DNA from: Kutzneria buriramensis | Lineage (GTDB): Bacteria; Actinomycetota; Actinomycetes; Mycobacteriales; Pseudonocardiaceae | Assembly (NCBI RefSeq): GCF_003387475.1 | Contig: NZ_QUNO01000012.1 | Coordinates: 62,001-126,000 of the forward strand | DNA: 64,000 nucleotides | Direction of reading: 5' to 3' | Part shown: positions 46,197 through 54,185 of the stretch, piece by piece | Numbering within the stretch: the first letter of the stretch is position 1 | How the letters are laid out: each line of letters opens with the position of its first letter | The notes under the pieces: generated by a model | What the model was told of the DNA's origin: nothing | Database searches by the model: none | What the model saw: only the letters and a program-made list of their open reading frames with translations | Program-made: the position numbers and the translations under genes

Positions 46197-46200
46197 GTGA

Positions 46201-47205
46201 TCAGGCCCCCAGGGTGGCGCGCAGGTCGGTGAGGACCGAGTTGGCGGCCAGCACGCCCAGGCCCAGGTACCAGGTCTCGTCGGACACGGCCTTGGCGTGG
46301 CCGGACTTCACCGCGCCCAGGGTCGACCAGAGCGGACCGCCGAGCACCCCGGCCTGCTGCGTCTTGCCGGGGTCGCCGTACGTGCCGTAGAGGATCCAGT
46401 CGGCGTCGGCCCTGCCGATCTGCTCGGCGCTGATCTCCACCGCCAGGTCGTCGACCTTGCCGGACTCGGTGACCGGCAGGCCGGTGTCGGCCAGCACCGT
46501 GCCGACGAAGGACTTCGCCGCGTACAGCCGGATCCGGCCGGGCATGAACCGCAGCATGGAGATCACCGGCAGCTTGCCCAGCTTGGCCTGTGCGTCCTGG
46601 CCGAGTTTCCTCGCCGACGCCTCGTAGTCGGCGAGCATCCGGTCGGCCTGCTCGGTCTTGTCCAGCGCCGCCGAGTTGAGCCGGAAGTCGCTCTTCCAGG
46701 GGTAGCCGGGGCGCTCGGAGAACACCGTCGGGGCGATCTTGGCCAGCAGCGGGTAGAACTTCTCGGCGCGCAGCTTGGAGCCGAGGATCAGGTCCGGCTT
46801 GAGCGCGGAGATGGCCTCCAGATTGGGCGCGTTCTGGGTGCCGGCGGTGGCCGGCTTGCCGGCCTTGTCGCCGATGTAGGAGGGCATCGCCGGCGAGCCA
46901 TCCGGGAAGGCGACGCCGGCCGGCTGCACGCCGAGCGCGACGACGTTGTCCAGCTCGCCGGTGTCGAGCACGACCACCCGGGTCGGCTTCTTCGACAGCG
47001 TGGTCTTGCCCATCGCGTGCGTGATGGTGCGCGGGAAGACGCCGGGCAGCGCGTCGGTGCCGTACTTGGCGGTGCGGGCGCCGGCGTCGAGGAAACCGGG
47101 GCCGCCCTGCGCCACCTCGGAGCGACCGTCGGTCGACGGGGCCTGCCCGCAGGCGGTCAGCGCGAGCGCGGCCGCGATCAGCACGGCGAGTCCCTGGGTT
47201 CTCAT
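46201..47205 (-). CDS. Iron-siderophore ABC transporter binding lipoprotein
   Basis: A 334-residue FecCD/FhuD-type binding protein. The lipoprotein signal ends LTACGQ (Cys20). Mature part: VVVLDTGELDNVVALGVQPAGVAFPDG, LEAISALKPDLILGS and FPDG/PGYPW elements usual for the fold. Start ATG 47205 is directly adjacent to an iron box (47207-47225) with no ribosome binding site in between, so transcription is probably leaderless and repressed by DmdR/IdeR plus Fe(II). The permease genes are not adjacent. Confidence 0.92.
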   Translation of the reverse strand: MRTQGLAVLIAAALALTACGQAPSTDGRSEVAQGGPGFLDAGARTAKYGTDALPGVFPRTITHAMGKTTLSKKPTRVVVLDTGELDNVVALGVQPAGVAFPDGSPAMPSYIGDKAGKPATAGTQNAPNLEAISALKPDLILGSKLRAEKFYPLLAKIAPTVFSERPGYPWKSDFRLNSAALDKTEQADRMLADYEASARKLGQDAQAKLGKLPVISMLRFMPGRIRLYAAKSFVGTVLADTGLPVTESGKVDDLAVEISAEQIGRADADWILYGTYGDPGKTQQAGVLGGPLWSTLGAVKSGHAKAVSDETWYLGLGVLAANSVLTDLRATLGA

Positions 47206-47206
47206 G

Positions 47207-47225
47207 TTAGGTGAGCCTACCCTTT
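47207..47225 (-). promoter_or_regulatory. Iron box (DmdR1/IdeR operator)
   Basis: Minus-strand AAAGGGTAGGCTCACCTAA matches the actinobacterial iron-box consensus TTAGGTTAGGCTCACCTAA at 16 of 19 positions by eye. It lies one base before the start codon of the siderophore-binding lipoprotein. Confidence 0.88.
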
Positions 47226-47306
47226 GCATTTCGCCGCTGGCGGTGGGCGTGTTCGCGGGGGTAGGAAGGTCGGGCCGGATTGTTGCCGTGGCGAGGGGAC
47301 AGTGCG

Positions 47307-48308
47307 ATGAAGAAGATCATCAATGACCCGTCCACAGTGGTCGACGAGGCCCTCCAGGGCATGGCGCTGGCCCATCCGGACCTGCTGCGCGTGCAGCGCG
47401 ACCCGGCCGTGATCGCCCGGGCCGACGCGCCCGTGCGGGGCAAGGTGGCGATCATCTCCGGCGGCGGCTCCGGTCACGAGCCGATGCACGGCGGCTTCGT
47501 CGGCGCGGGCATGCTCGACGCCGCGTGCCCGGGCGCGGTCTTCACCTCGCCGACGCCCGATCAGGTGCAGGCCGCGGTCGAACAGGTCAACGGCGGCGCG
47601 GGTGTGCTGCTGGTCGTCAAGAACTACACCGGTGACGTGCTGAACTTCGAGACGGCGGCGGAGCTCGTCGCGATGGACGACGTCGAGGTGCGCACGGTCG
47701 TGATCGACGACGACGTGGCCGTGAAGGACTCGCTCTACACAGCCGGCCGTCGCGGCGTTGCCGGCACCGTGCTGCTGGAGAAGATCGTCGGCGCGGCGGC
47801 GGAGCAGGGCGCGGACCTCGACCGCTGCGAGGCGTTGGCACGCAAGGTGATCGCCAACGTGCGGTCGCTCGGGCTGGCGCTGACCGCCTGCACGGTGCCG
47901 CACGTGGGGCAGCCGAGTTTCGAGCTGGCCGACGACGAGTACGAGCTCGGCATCGGCATCCACGGCGAGCCTGGCCGCGAGCGCCGGCAGATGGAACCCG
48001 CCGACGACCTGGTGCGGCGGCTGCTAGACCCCGTGCTGGAGGACCTGCCCTTCGCCGCGGGCGACCGCGTGCTGCTGTTCACCAACTCGATGGGCGGCAC
48101 GCCGCTGGTCGAGCTGTACCTGGCGCACGGCATCGCGGAGAAGTTGTTGGCGGAGCGGGGAATCGTGGTGGAGCGCCGACTGGTCGGCCCGTACGTGACA
48201 AGTCTGGAGATGCAGGGCATGAGCCTGACGCTGCTGAAGCTGGACGACGAGTTGACGGAGCTGTGGGACGCGCCGGTGCGCACCGCGGCGCTGCGCTGGG
48301 GGATGTGA
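47307..48308 (+). CDS. dhaK: Dihydroxyacetone kinase subunit DhaK
   Basis: A 333-residue subunit that binds dihydroxyacetone covalently. It has ISGGGSGHEPMHGGFVG (residues 48-64) and the hemiaminal His in ELGIGIHGEPG. ATG 47307 is preceded by GAGGGG. It is followed after 1 bp by dhaL and dhaM, so the complete PTS-dependent kinase is encoded as K-L-M. Confidence 0.96.
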   Translation: MKKIINDPSTVVDEALQGMALAHPDLLRVQRDPAVIARADAPVRGKVAIISGGGSGHEPMHGGFVGAGMLDAACPGAVFTSPTPDQVQAAVEQVNGGAGVLLVVKNYTGDVLNFETAAELVAMDDVEVRTVVIDDDVAVKDSLYTAGRRGVAGTVLLEKIVGAAAEQGADLDRCEALARKVIANVRSLGLALTACTVPHVGQPSFELADDEYELGIGIHGEPGRERRQMEPADDLVRRLLDPVLEDLPFAAGDRVLLFTNSMGGTPLVELYLAHGIAEKLLAERGIVVERRLVGPYVTSLEMQGMSLTLLKLDDELTELWDAPVRTAALRWGM

Positions 48309-48309
48309 C

Positions 48310-48930
48310 ATGGGCTGTACCGCAACGGATGTGGCGTCGGCGGTGCGTGCGATGGCGACGGTCGTCGCGGCGCACCGGGACGAGCTGGTCGACCTGGACC
48401 GGATGATCGGCGACGGCGACCACGGCGAGAACCTCAAGCGGGGCTTCGATGCCGTGGTGTCCGCATTGGACTCATCCGAAGTGGACACTCCGGCGAATGT
48501 GTTGAAACTGGTGGCGAAGACGCTGATCTCCAAGGTTGGCGGCGCGTCGGGACCGTTGCTGGGCACCGCATTCCTGCGTGCCGCCTCGGGGCTGGACGAG
48601 GTCGACGGCGCCTCGGTCGCCGCCGCGCTGCGGGCGGCGTTGGACGGCGTCGTCGCGCGGGGCAAGGCCGAGGTCGGCGACAAGACGATGGTCGACGCCT
48701 TGCAGCCGGCGGTGGAGGCAGCCGAGGCCGTCAAGGACAAGTCGGTGGCGGAGGTCCTGGCGGCCGCGGCGGCCGCGGCCGAAACCGGTGCCGAGTCGAC
48801 GATTCCGTTGGTGGCGCGCAAGGGCCGGGCGTCGTACCTGGGCGAGCGGTCGGCCGGCCACCTCGACCCGGGCGCCCGCTCCACGTCCCTGCTGCTGCGG
48901 TCGCTGGCCGACTCGGCGGCCGCCTCATGA
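48310..48930 (+). CDS. dhaL: Dihydroxyacetone kinase subunit DhaL (ADP-binding)
   Basis: A 206-residue all-helical subunit that carries ADP as a prosthetic group phosphorylated by DhaM. The metal/nucleotide motif is LDRMIGDGDHGENLKRGF, and the C-terminal GAEST...YLGERSAGHLDPGARS is standard. It overlaps dhaM by 4 bases (ATGA). Confidence 0.95.
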   Translation: MGCTATDVASAVRAMATVVAAHRDELVDLDRMIGDGDHGENLKRGFDAVVSALDSSEVDTPANVLKLVAKTLISKVGGASGPLLGTAFLRAASGLDEVDGASVAAALRAALDGVVARGKAEVGDKTMVDALQPAVEAAEAVKDKSVAEVLAAAAAAAETGAESTIPLVARKGRASYLGERSAGHLDPGARSTSLLLRSLADSAAAS

Positions 48931-49592
48931 CCGTCGGACTCGTGATCGTCTCCCACAGCGCCAAGTTGGCGCAGGGCGTGGCCGAGTTGACCGCGCAGAT
49001 GGCCCCGGACGTGACCATCCGGCCGGCCGGCGGGATGAGCGACGGCACGCTCGGCACCGATTTCGACCTCGTGCTCACCGCGCTGGAGCAGGCCGACACC
49101 GGCCAGGGCGCGGTGCTGCTCTACGACCTCGGCAGCGCGCGGATGATCGCCGACCTGGTCGTCGAGTCGCACAGCGACCCGCTGCACGCGGTGGTGGTGG
49201 ACGCCCCGGTGGTCGAGGGCGCGGTCGCGGCGGCCGTGGCCGCGCAGGGCGGGGCCGACCTCGCCGGCGTGGCCCGCGCGGCCGGCGAGCGGCCGCCGGA
49301 GTTCGGCGCCGAGAAGCCCAAGACCGAGGGCGAGGGGGTGGACCTGGTGTTGCGCAACGAGGTCGGCCTGCACGCCCGGCCGGCGGCGCTGCTGGTCCGC
49401 ACGATCGCCAGCCTCAAGGCCGACGTGACCGTCTACCACGACGGCCAGCGGGCCGACGCCCGCAGCGTGCTGGCCCTGATGGGGCTGTCCGCGCGCGGCG
49501 GCGACACCATCAAGGTCGTGGCCGATGGGCCGGACGCGGCCGAGGCGCTGCGCCGGATCGGCAAGCTGGTGGAGATCAACTTCGAGGAGTAG
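48927..49592 (+). CDS. dhaM: DhaM: EIIA-Man domain fused to HPr
   Basis: A 221-residue phosphotransfer protein. The EIIA domain (1-120) has its phosphorylatable His10 in VIVSHSAKL; a Pro/Glu-rich linker leads to an HPr domain with His149 in NEVGLHARPAA. In E. coli a third partial EI domain is fused; it is absent here, so cellular Enzyme I must be the phosphate source. It starts inside the dhaL stop. Confidence 0.95.
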   Translation: MTVGLVIVSHSAKLAQGVAELTAQMAPDVTIRPAGGMSDGTLGTDFDLVLTALEQADTGQGAVLLYDLGSARMIADLVVESHSDPLHAVVVDAPVVEGAVAAAVAAQGGADLAGVARAAGERPPEFGAEKPKTEGEGVDLVLRNEVGLHARPAALLVRTIASLKADVTVYHDGQRADARSVLALMGLSARGGDTIKVVADGPDAAEALRRIGKLVEINFEE

Positions 49593-49701
49593 TCCGAAAC
49601 GCACTGAACCGGTCGGGCGGCTGTCGGCGTAGTTGGCGGCGATCGTCACTTGCGAGCACGACCGACCGGGCCGGCTCAGTGCTTTTCAGGAAGGACTGCT
49701 C

Positions 49702-50319
49702 ATGGTTGTCACTCGGGTGGTCGCCGCGGGCGCGGCGCTCGCCGCGCTCACGATCGTCGCGGTGGCGCCGGTCGCGTACGCCGACACCAGCAACAACCGC
49801 AACAACGGCGACGCGTCGCTGCGGATCGAGCCGTCGCAGCGCTCGTACCACGGCGGCGATGTGATCAAGCTCGACGCCAAATGCGACTCCAACCGCGCCG
49901 ACATCGCCATCTCCGCCGCCCTCGACAACGTCAAGGAATGGATCAAGACCGGCCGCAGGGACTTCAACCTCCAGGCCACCGCCCGGGTCCGCAACGACGT
50001 GAAGTCCGGCAACTTCGAGATCTCCTTCCGCTGCGGCGACCAGAAGATCTCCGTCACCATCAACGTGGACAACGGCAACCGCGGCGGTGGCAACGGCGGC
50101 ACCACGACCACCACCAACACCACCACGTCGACCACTGTGGACACCTCGACCACCATGGTGATGCCCGTCGGCGCGCCGCAGACCGGCGGCTTCGGCCCGT
50201 CCGACACCGGTCCCGGGCTGGTCGGCCTGGCCGAACTCGGCGGCGTCGTGCTCGTCGCCGGCGCGGGTGTCGGCGTCGCGGTGACCCGCAGGCGCAGGCT
50301 CGCCGTCCAGCGCGGCTGA
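49702..50319 (+). CDS. Secreted surface protein with C-terminal membrane anchor, likely sortase substrate
   Basis: A 205-residue protein: signal peptide (MVVTRVVAAGAALAALTIVAVAPVAYA), an Ig-like/beta domain (DASLRIEPSQRSYHGGDVIKLDAKC...FRCGDQKISVT), a Thr-rich stalk of about 25 residues (NTTTSTTVDTSTT), then APQTGG, a hydrophobic helix and RRRR. This is the layout of a sorted cell-wall protein, with APQTG replacing LPxTG. It lies 9 bp before a sortase gene. ATG 49702 has AGGAAGG upstream. Confidence 0.75.
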   Translation: MVVTRVVAAGAALAALTIVAVAPVAYADTSNNRNNGDASLRIEPSQRSYHGGDVIKLDAKCDSNRADIAISAALDNVKEWIKTGRRDFNLQATARVRNDVKSGNFEISFRCGDQKISVTINVDNGNRGGGNGGTTTTTNTTTSTTVDTSTTMVMPVGAPQTGGFGPSDTGPGLVGLAELGGVVLVAGAGVGVAVTRRRRLAVQRG

Positions 50320-50328
50320 GGGCGGGGC

Positions 50329-51036
50329 ATGGAGCCGACACTGCACATCCCCAACCCCGGCCAGGGCGGGAAGCCGTCGGGCCGGCGCACCACGATGGTC
50401 GTCGTCGGAGCGCTGGTCGCGGTGTTCGCGCTGGTCGGGGTGGCGATCGGGATCTTCCGCCAGGGCACGCCGGAGAACACGGCGCTGACCAGTTCGGTGC
50501 CCGCCACCCAGCCGACCTCGGCCGCCGGCGCGCCGACGTCGGCCGGGCAGCAGCAGGCCGCCCCGCCGGCCGACAACGGGACCCGGTCGGGCCTGCCGGT
50601 GCGGGTGGACGTGGACGCGATCAACGCCCACTCCTCGTTGGTCCAACTTGGACTGAACGCGGACAGGACGGTGCAGGTGCCGCCGGTCGACGAGCCGCTG
50701 CAGGCCGGCTGGTACAAGTTCGGCGTGCGGCCCGGCGAGGTGGGCAAGGCGGTCATCCTCGGGCACGTGGACGGCGGCGGCCAACTCGGCGTGTTCAACC
50801 GGCTGCGCGACCTCAAGCCCGGCGACGTGGCCAAGGTGACCGAGCAGGGCGGCCAGGTGCTGAACTTCGTGGTGCGCCAGGTGCAGGAGGTGCCCAAGTC
50901 GCAGTTCCCGACGCAGGCCGTCTACGGCCCGTCCAACCAGCGCGAGCTGCGACTGATCACCTGCGGCGGGGCGTTCGACAAGTCCAGCGGCAACTACGTG
51001 GACAACATCATCGTCTCCGCGGTGCTGACCGCCTGA
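50329..51036 (+). CDS. Class F-like sortase
   Basis: A 235-residue transpeptidase with a short cytoplasmic N-terminus, one membrane helix (22-42) and a linker, then the beta-barrel. Catalytic His is in VILGHVDGGG (H146) and Cys in LRLITCGGAFD (C212). The pattern ITCGG is usual for class F (actinobacterial) sortases. The catalytic Arg expected after the Cys is not obvious (NYVDNII); alignment is needed. It follows its probable substrate by 9 bp. Confidence 0.85.
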   Translation: MEPTLHIPNPGQGGKPSGRRTTMVVVGALVAVFALVGVAIGIFRQGTPENTALTSSVPATQPTSAAGAPTSAGQQQAAPPADNGTRSGLPVRVDVDAINAHSSLVQLGLNADRTVQVPPVDEPLQAGWYKFGVRPGEVGKAVILGHVDGGGQLGVFNRLRDLKPGDVAKVTEQGGQVLNFVVRQVQEVPKSQFPTQAVYGPSNQRELRLITCGGAFDKSSGNYVDNIIVSAVLTA

Positions 51037-51045
51037 CAAGTCGTC

Positions 51046-51087
51046 GGCGCCGGAACGTGTCGATCCTGGGTGACGCGTTCCGGCGCC
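51046..51087 (+). terminator. Intrinsic terminator of the sortase operon
   Basis: GGCGCCGGAACG (51046-51057) pairs perfectly with CGTTCCGGCGCC (51076-51087), with an 18-nt loop. It is followed shortly by TCCTTTTTCC, one of few T-rich tracts in the window. Confidence 0.88.
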
Positions 51088-51250
51088 GGCTCCTTTTTCC
51101 GGTGACTTCCTGTCAGCGGAACTTGCACGATTCGGTGGCGAAGCTCACCCGGTCGAGCGGTCGCGGCATGGCAGTATCTCCGCCAAGCTCGGATGTTACT
51201 GACGCGTAGCAAGCCAGTGACGCCGCTTCGACGAGCGCCGGAGGTCCGCC

Positions 51251-53023
51251 GTGACGCGCGAAATCACCACCGTTGGAATCGTGGGACTGGGCACCATGGG
51301 TGCCGGCATCGCGGAGGTGTGCGCGCGTAACGGCCTACGGGTCGTAGCGGTCGAAGTGGACGAGGCCGCGATCGCCAAGGGGCGCGGGCACATCGAGCAC
51401 TCCACCGCGCGTGCGGTCAGCGGCGGCAAGCTGGACGAGGCCGGCCGGGCCGAGCTGCTCGAGCGGATCTCCTGCGCCACAAGCCTTTCCGCGCTGGCCG
51501 AGGCCGACCTGGTGATCGAGGCCGTGCCGGAGAACCTGGCGCTGAAGGCGGAGATCTTCGCCGAGCTGGACAAGATCGTGCGGCCGGACGTGATCCTGGC
51601 GTCCAACACGTCGTCGCTGTCGATCACCGAGATCAGCGTGCACACCGGGCGGCCCGGCAAGGTGCTGGGGCTGCACTTCTTCAACCCCACGCCGGTGCTC
51701 AAGCTGGTGGAGGTCGTGCGCACCGTCGTCACCGAGCATGACGTCGTCGAGGACGCCGTGGCTTTCCTCGGCGGGCTGGGCAAGACGCCGGTCGTGATCG
51801 GCGACCGGGCCGGCTTCATCGCCAACGCGCTGCTGTTCGGTTACCTCAACCACGCCGTCCGGATGTACGAGAGCCGTTACGCCACAAGGGAAGACCTGGA
51901 CGCGGCGATGCGGTACGGCTGCGGCTACCCGATGGGACCGTTGGCGCTGCTGGATCTGATCGGTCTCGACACCGCGTACGAGATCCTCGACACGATGTAC
52001 CACCAGTCCCGCAACAGGTTGCACGCGCCGGCGCCGATCCTCAAGCAGATGATCACCGCCGGGCTGCTGGGCCGGAAGTCCGGGCGTGGCTTCTACACCT
52101 ACGAGGCGCCGGACTCGCCGGTGGTCGTCGCCGACGGGGCCGTGGCCGGTACCGTCGCCGGCACCCCGCGTGAGGTGCACCGGGTCGGCGTGATCGGCAC
52201 CGGCACCATGGCCACCGGCATCGTCGAGGTGTTCGCCAAGGCCGGCAACGATGTCGTGCTGCGGGCTCGCGGCGTGGACAAGGCCGAGGCCGCCGTCGCC
52301 AAGATCCGGAAGTCCCTCGACAAGGCCGTCGTGCGCGGCAAGCTGGCCGAGGCCGACCGGGACGCCGCCCTGGCCCGGATCCACACCGCCGTCGAGTTCG
52401 AGGCGCTCGCCGACTGCGACCTGGTGATCGAGGCCGTCGCCGAGGAACTGTCCGTCAAGCAGGCGGTTTTCGCCGCGCTGGACGAGGTGTGCAAGCCCGG
52501 GGCCGTGCTCGCCACCACCACGTCCTCGCTGCCCGTGATCGAGTGCGCCGCCGCCACGTCGCGGCCCGGCGACGTCGTCGGCCTGCACTTCTTCAACCCC
52601 GCGCAGGTGATGAAGTTGGTGGAGATCGTCTCCACCATCGCGACGTCGCCCGACGTCGTCGCCACCGCCCACGCCGTCTGCAAGCGCCTGCGCAAGGAGC
52701 CCGTGCACTGCGGCGACCGGGCCGGCTTCATCGTCAACGCGCTGCTGTTCCCGTACCTCAACGACGCCGTGAAGATGCTCGAGGCCCACTATGCGGAGGC
52801 CGACGACATCGACACCGCCATGAAGGTCGGCTGCGGCCTGCCCATGGGCCCCTTCGAGCTGCTGGACGTGGTCGGCCTCGACGTCTCCCTGGCCATCGAG
52901 CGCACCCTCTACCTGGAGTTCCGCGAGGCCGGCTTCGCCCCCGCGCCGCTGCTCGAGCACCTCGTCACCGCCGGTCGGCTCGGCCGCAAGACCGGCCAGG
53001 GGTTCCGCGACTACACGGGGTGA
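51251..53023 (+). CDS. Tandem 3-hydroxyacyl-CoA dehydrogenase (two fused copies)
   Basis: A 590-residue protein made of two complete 3-hydroxybutyryl-CoA dehydrogenase units. Unit 1 (1-290) begins VGIVGLGTMGAGIAEV and has LGLHFFNPTPVLKLVEVV; unit 2 (from about 302) begins VGVIGTGTMATGIVEVF and has VGLHFFNPAQVMKLVEIV. Each has its own NAD-binding and dimer domain with the NxxxPxG-like helix. Both active-site regions look intact. GTG 51251 is chosen by ORF start; sites upstream include GGAGG at 51240-51244. It converts acetoacetyl-CoA to 3-hydroxybutyryl-CoA or the reverse, upstream of crotonyl-CoA. Confidence 0.93.
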   Translation: MTREITTVGIVGLGTMGAGIAEVCARNGLRVVAVEVDEAAIAKGRGHIEHSTARAVSGGKLDEAGRAELLERISCATSLSALAEADLVIEAVPENLALKAEIFAELDKIVRPDVILASNTSSLSITEISVHTGRPGKVLGLHFFNPTPVLKLVEVVRTVVTEHDVVEDAVAFLGGLGKTPVVIGDRAGFIANALLFGYLNHAVRMYESRYATREDLDAAMRYGCGYPMGPLALLDLIGLDTAYEILDTMYHQSRNRLHAPAPILKQMITAGLLGRKSGRGFYTYEAPDSPVVVADGAVAGTVAGTPREVHRVGVIGTGTMATGIVEVFAKAGNDVVLRARGVDKAEAAVAKIRKSLDKAVVRGKLAEADRDAALARIHTAVEFEALADCDLVIEAVAEELSVKQAVFAALDEVCKPGAVLATTTSSLPVIECAAATSRPGDVVGLHFFNPAQVMKLVEIVSTIATSPDVVATAHAVCKRLRKEPVHCGDRAGFIVNALLFPYLNDAVKMLEAHYAEADDIDTAMKVGCGLPMGPFELLDVVGLDVSLAIERTLYLEFREAGFAPAPLLEHLVTAGRLGRKTGQGFRDYTG

Positions 53024-53043
53024 CCGTCCGCTACCCTGTGCGC

Positions 53044-53304
53044 GTGACGATCATGAAGATCTCGGGATTGCCACCTCGAACCCTGGACACCATCGCCGCG
53101 CGCGCCCGCATCGCGGGCCAGTCGGTCGAGGACTACGTGCGAGGGCACCTGATCGCGCTGGCGTCACACCGGACACCGGACGAGATGTTGAATGAGATCG
53201 AGGCCAGGCTGGCCCGACCACTCTCACGGCTGTCCTCGACCTCCGAGGAAACGAGCCATGAACACGACCGCGAGCTCGGTAGCGCTAAATCAGCGCTACC
53301 CTGA
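53044..53304 (+). CDS. Orphan VapB/FitA-like antitoxin
   Basis: An 86-residue ribbon-helix-helix/FitA-like protein. Its MTIMKISGLPPRTLDTIAAR...AGQSVEDYVRGHLIALASHR parallels the next protein (VPTIQIRDIPEDAYLTIRLR...AGQSIQAYMRDQVIAMAARR) in the spacing and order of most positions, so the two are duplicates. GTG 53044 is chosen because TACCCT ends 6 nt before (leaderless type). Unlike the next copy it lacks an adjacent toxin. Its 3' end spans the operator of the following gene. Confidence 0.72.
   Translation: MTIMKISGLPPRTLDTIAARARIAGQSVEDYVRGHLIALASHRTPDEMLNEIEARLARPLSRLSSTSEETSHEHDRELGSAKSALP
53278..53300. promoter_or_regulatory. Palindromic operator of the VapBC operon
   Basis: GGTAGCGCT (53278-53286), spacer AAATC, AGCGCTACC (53292-53300): a perfect 9-bp inverted repeat. 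Its right arm supplies TACC of the -10 sequence TACCCT (53297-53302), placing the operator over the promoter, as in autoregulated antitoxin systems. Confidence 0.82.
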
Positions 53305-53308
53305 CGAT

Positions 53309-53539
53309 GTGCCGACCATTCAGATCCGAGACATCCCGGAAGACGCGTACCTGACCATCCGACTGCGGGCTGAGGAGGCCGGCCAGTCGATCCAGGCGTA
53401 CATGCGGGATCAGGTGATCGCGATGGCGGCCAGGAGGACCAAGCAGGAAGTGATCGCGGTGATCGAGGCGGGCCTCGCCGAATCCGGCGGCGCCGACCCT
53501 GACAAGATCCTGACGTACCGGGACGAGGAACGCCGATGA
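53309..53539 (+). CDS. VapB/FitA-like antitoxin
   Basis: A 76-residue antitoxin: N-terminal DNA-binding VPTIQIRDIPEDAYLTIRLRAEE, then GQSIQAYMRDQVIAMAARR and a C-terminal toxin-inhibiting segment with KILTYRDEERR. GTG 53309 is taken because TACCCT of the overlapping operator ends 6 nt upstream; ATG 53258 is in frame but lies inside the upstream gene. It overlaps the toxin gene by 4 bases. Confidence 0.85.
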   Translation: MPTIQIRDIPEDAYLTIRLRAEEAGQSIQAYMRDQVIAMAARRTKQEVIAVIEAGLAESGGADPDKILTYRDEERR

Positions 53540-53943
53540 CCGACATCGTGTTGGATTCCTCGGCATTCGTCTACGCGACCACGGTGTTCACGGAGGAAGC
53601 CCGAGAACTCCGCAAGCGGATCGCCGCATCGACCTGCCATGTCCCGCATCTGGCCGATGCCGAGGTGGGCAGTGTGCTCCGCCGTCAGGAACTTGCTGGC
53701 GACCTTTCGGCTGATGACTGCCTGACGGCCCTGCATTCGCTCAAGTACCTGGTGGACAACCGATATCCAGCGGTCAGGCCGCTGTCGGACGCGGCCTGGC
53801 AACTGCGCGGTGCCATCACGTACTACGACGCGCTCCATGTCGCACTGGCGGCGAGCCTCGGCGCGCCGCTGGTGACCATGGACGCCCGGCTCAGTCGGGC
53901 ACCCGGGCTCACCTGTGAGGTCGAGCTGGTCGGGCAGCCCTAA
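53536..53943 (+). CDS. VapC-type PIN-domain toxin
   Basis: A 135-residue PIN RNase. The four acidic metal ligands are D7 (VLDSSAF), E43 (ADAEVGSVLR), D98 (YYDALHVALA) and D116 (VTMDAR). The family cleaves RNA, commonly tRNA or rRNA, when freed from the antitoxin; the target is unknown. It starts in the last 4 bases of the antitoxin gene, consistent with cotranslation. Convergent with the fmdB-like gene, overlapping it by 4 bases. Confidence 0.92.
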   Translation: MTDIVLDSSAFVYATTVFTEEARELRKRIAASTCHVPHLADAEVGSVLRRQELAGDLSADDCLTALHSLKYLVDNRYPAVRPLSDAAWQLRGAITYYDALHVALAASLGAPLVTMDARLSRAPGLTCEVELVGQP

Positions 53944-54137
53944 CCGCAGCAGCCTCCGCCGCAGCAGCCGCCGCCGGCGGGGGCGGCCGCGCCGGTGTTC
54001 ACGCCGACGGTGGTCAGCAGCTTGACGGTGTCGTCGTGTCCGGCCGGGCAGCTGGCCGGGTCGGCGGCGCTGCTCATCGGCCGGTTCACCTCGAAGGTGT
54101 CGCCGCACTGGCGGCACCGGAAGTCGTAGATCGGCAT
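53940..54137 (-). CDS. FmdB-family zinc-ribbon protein
   Basis: A 65-residue protein MPIYDFRCRQCGDTFEV with one CxxC and another CPAGH; the C-terminus GGGCCGGGCCG adds four further Cys. FmdB proteins are putative regulators of unknown mechanism. ATG 54137 has GACAAT ending 6 nt upstream (leaderless type). Divergent from 54186. Confidence 0.85.
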   Translation of the reverse strand: MPIYDFRCRQCGDTFEVNRPMSSAADPASCPAGHDDTVKLLTTVGVNTGAAAPAGGGCCGGGCCG

Positions 54138-54185
54138 GGGGCCATTGTCCGGCACCGGACCCGCGCCCGGATAGCCTGGTCACCC

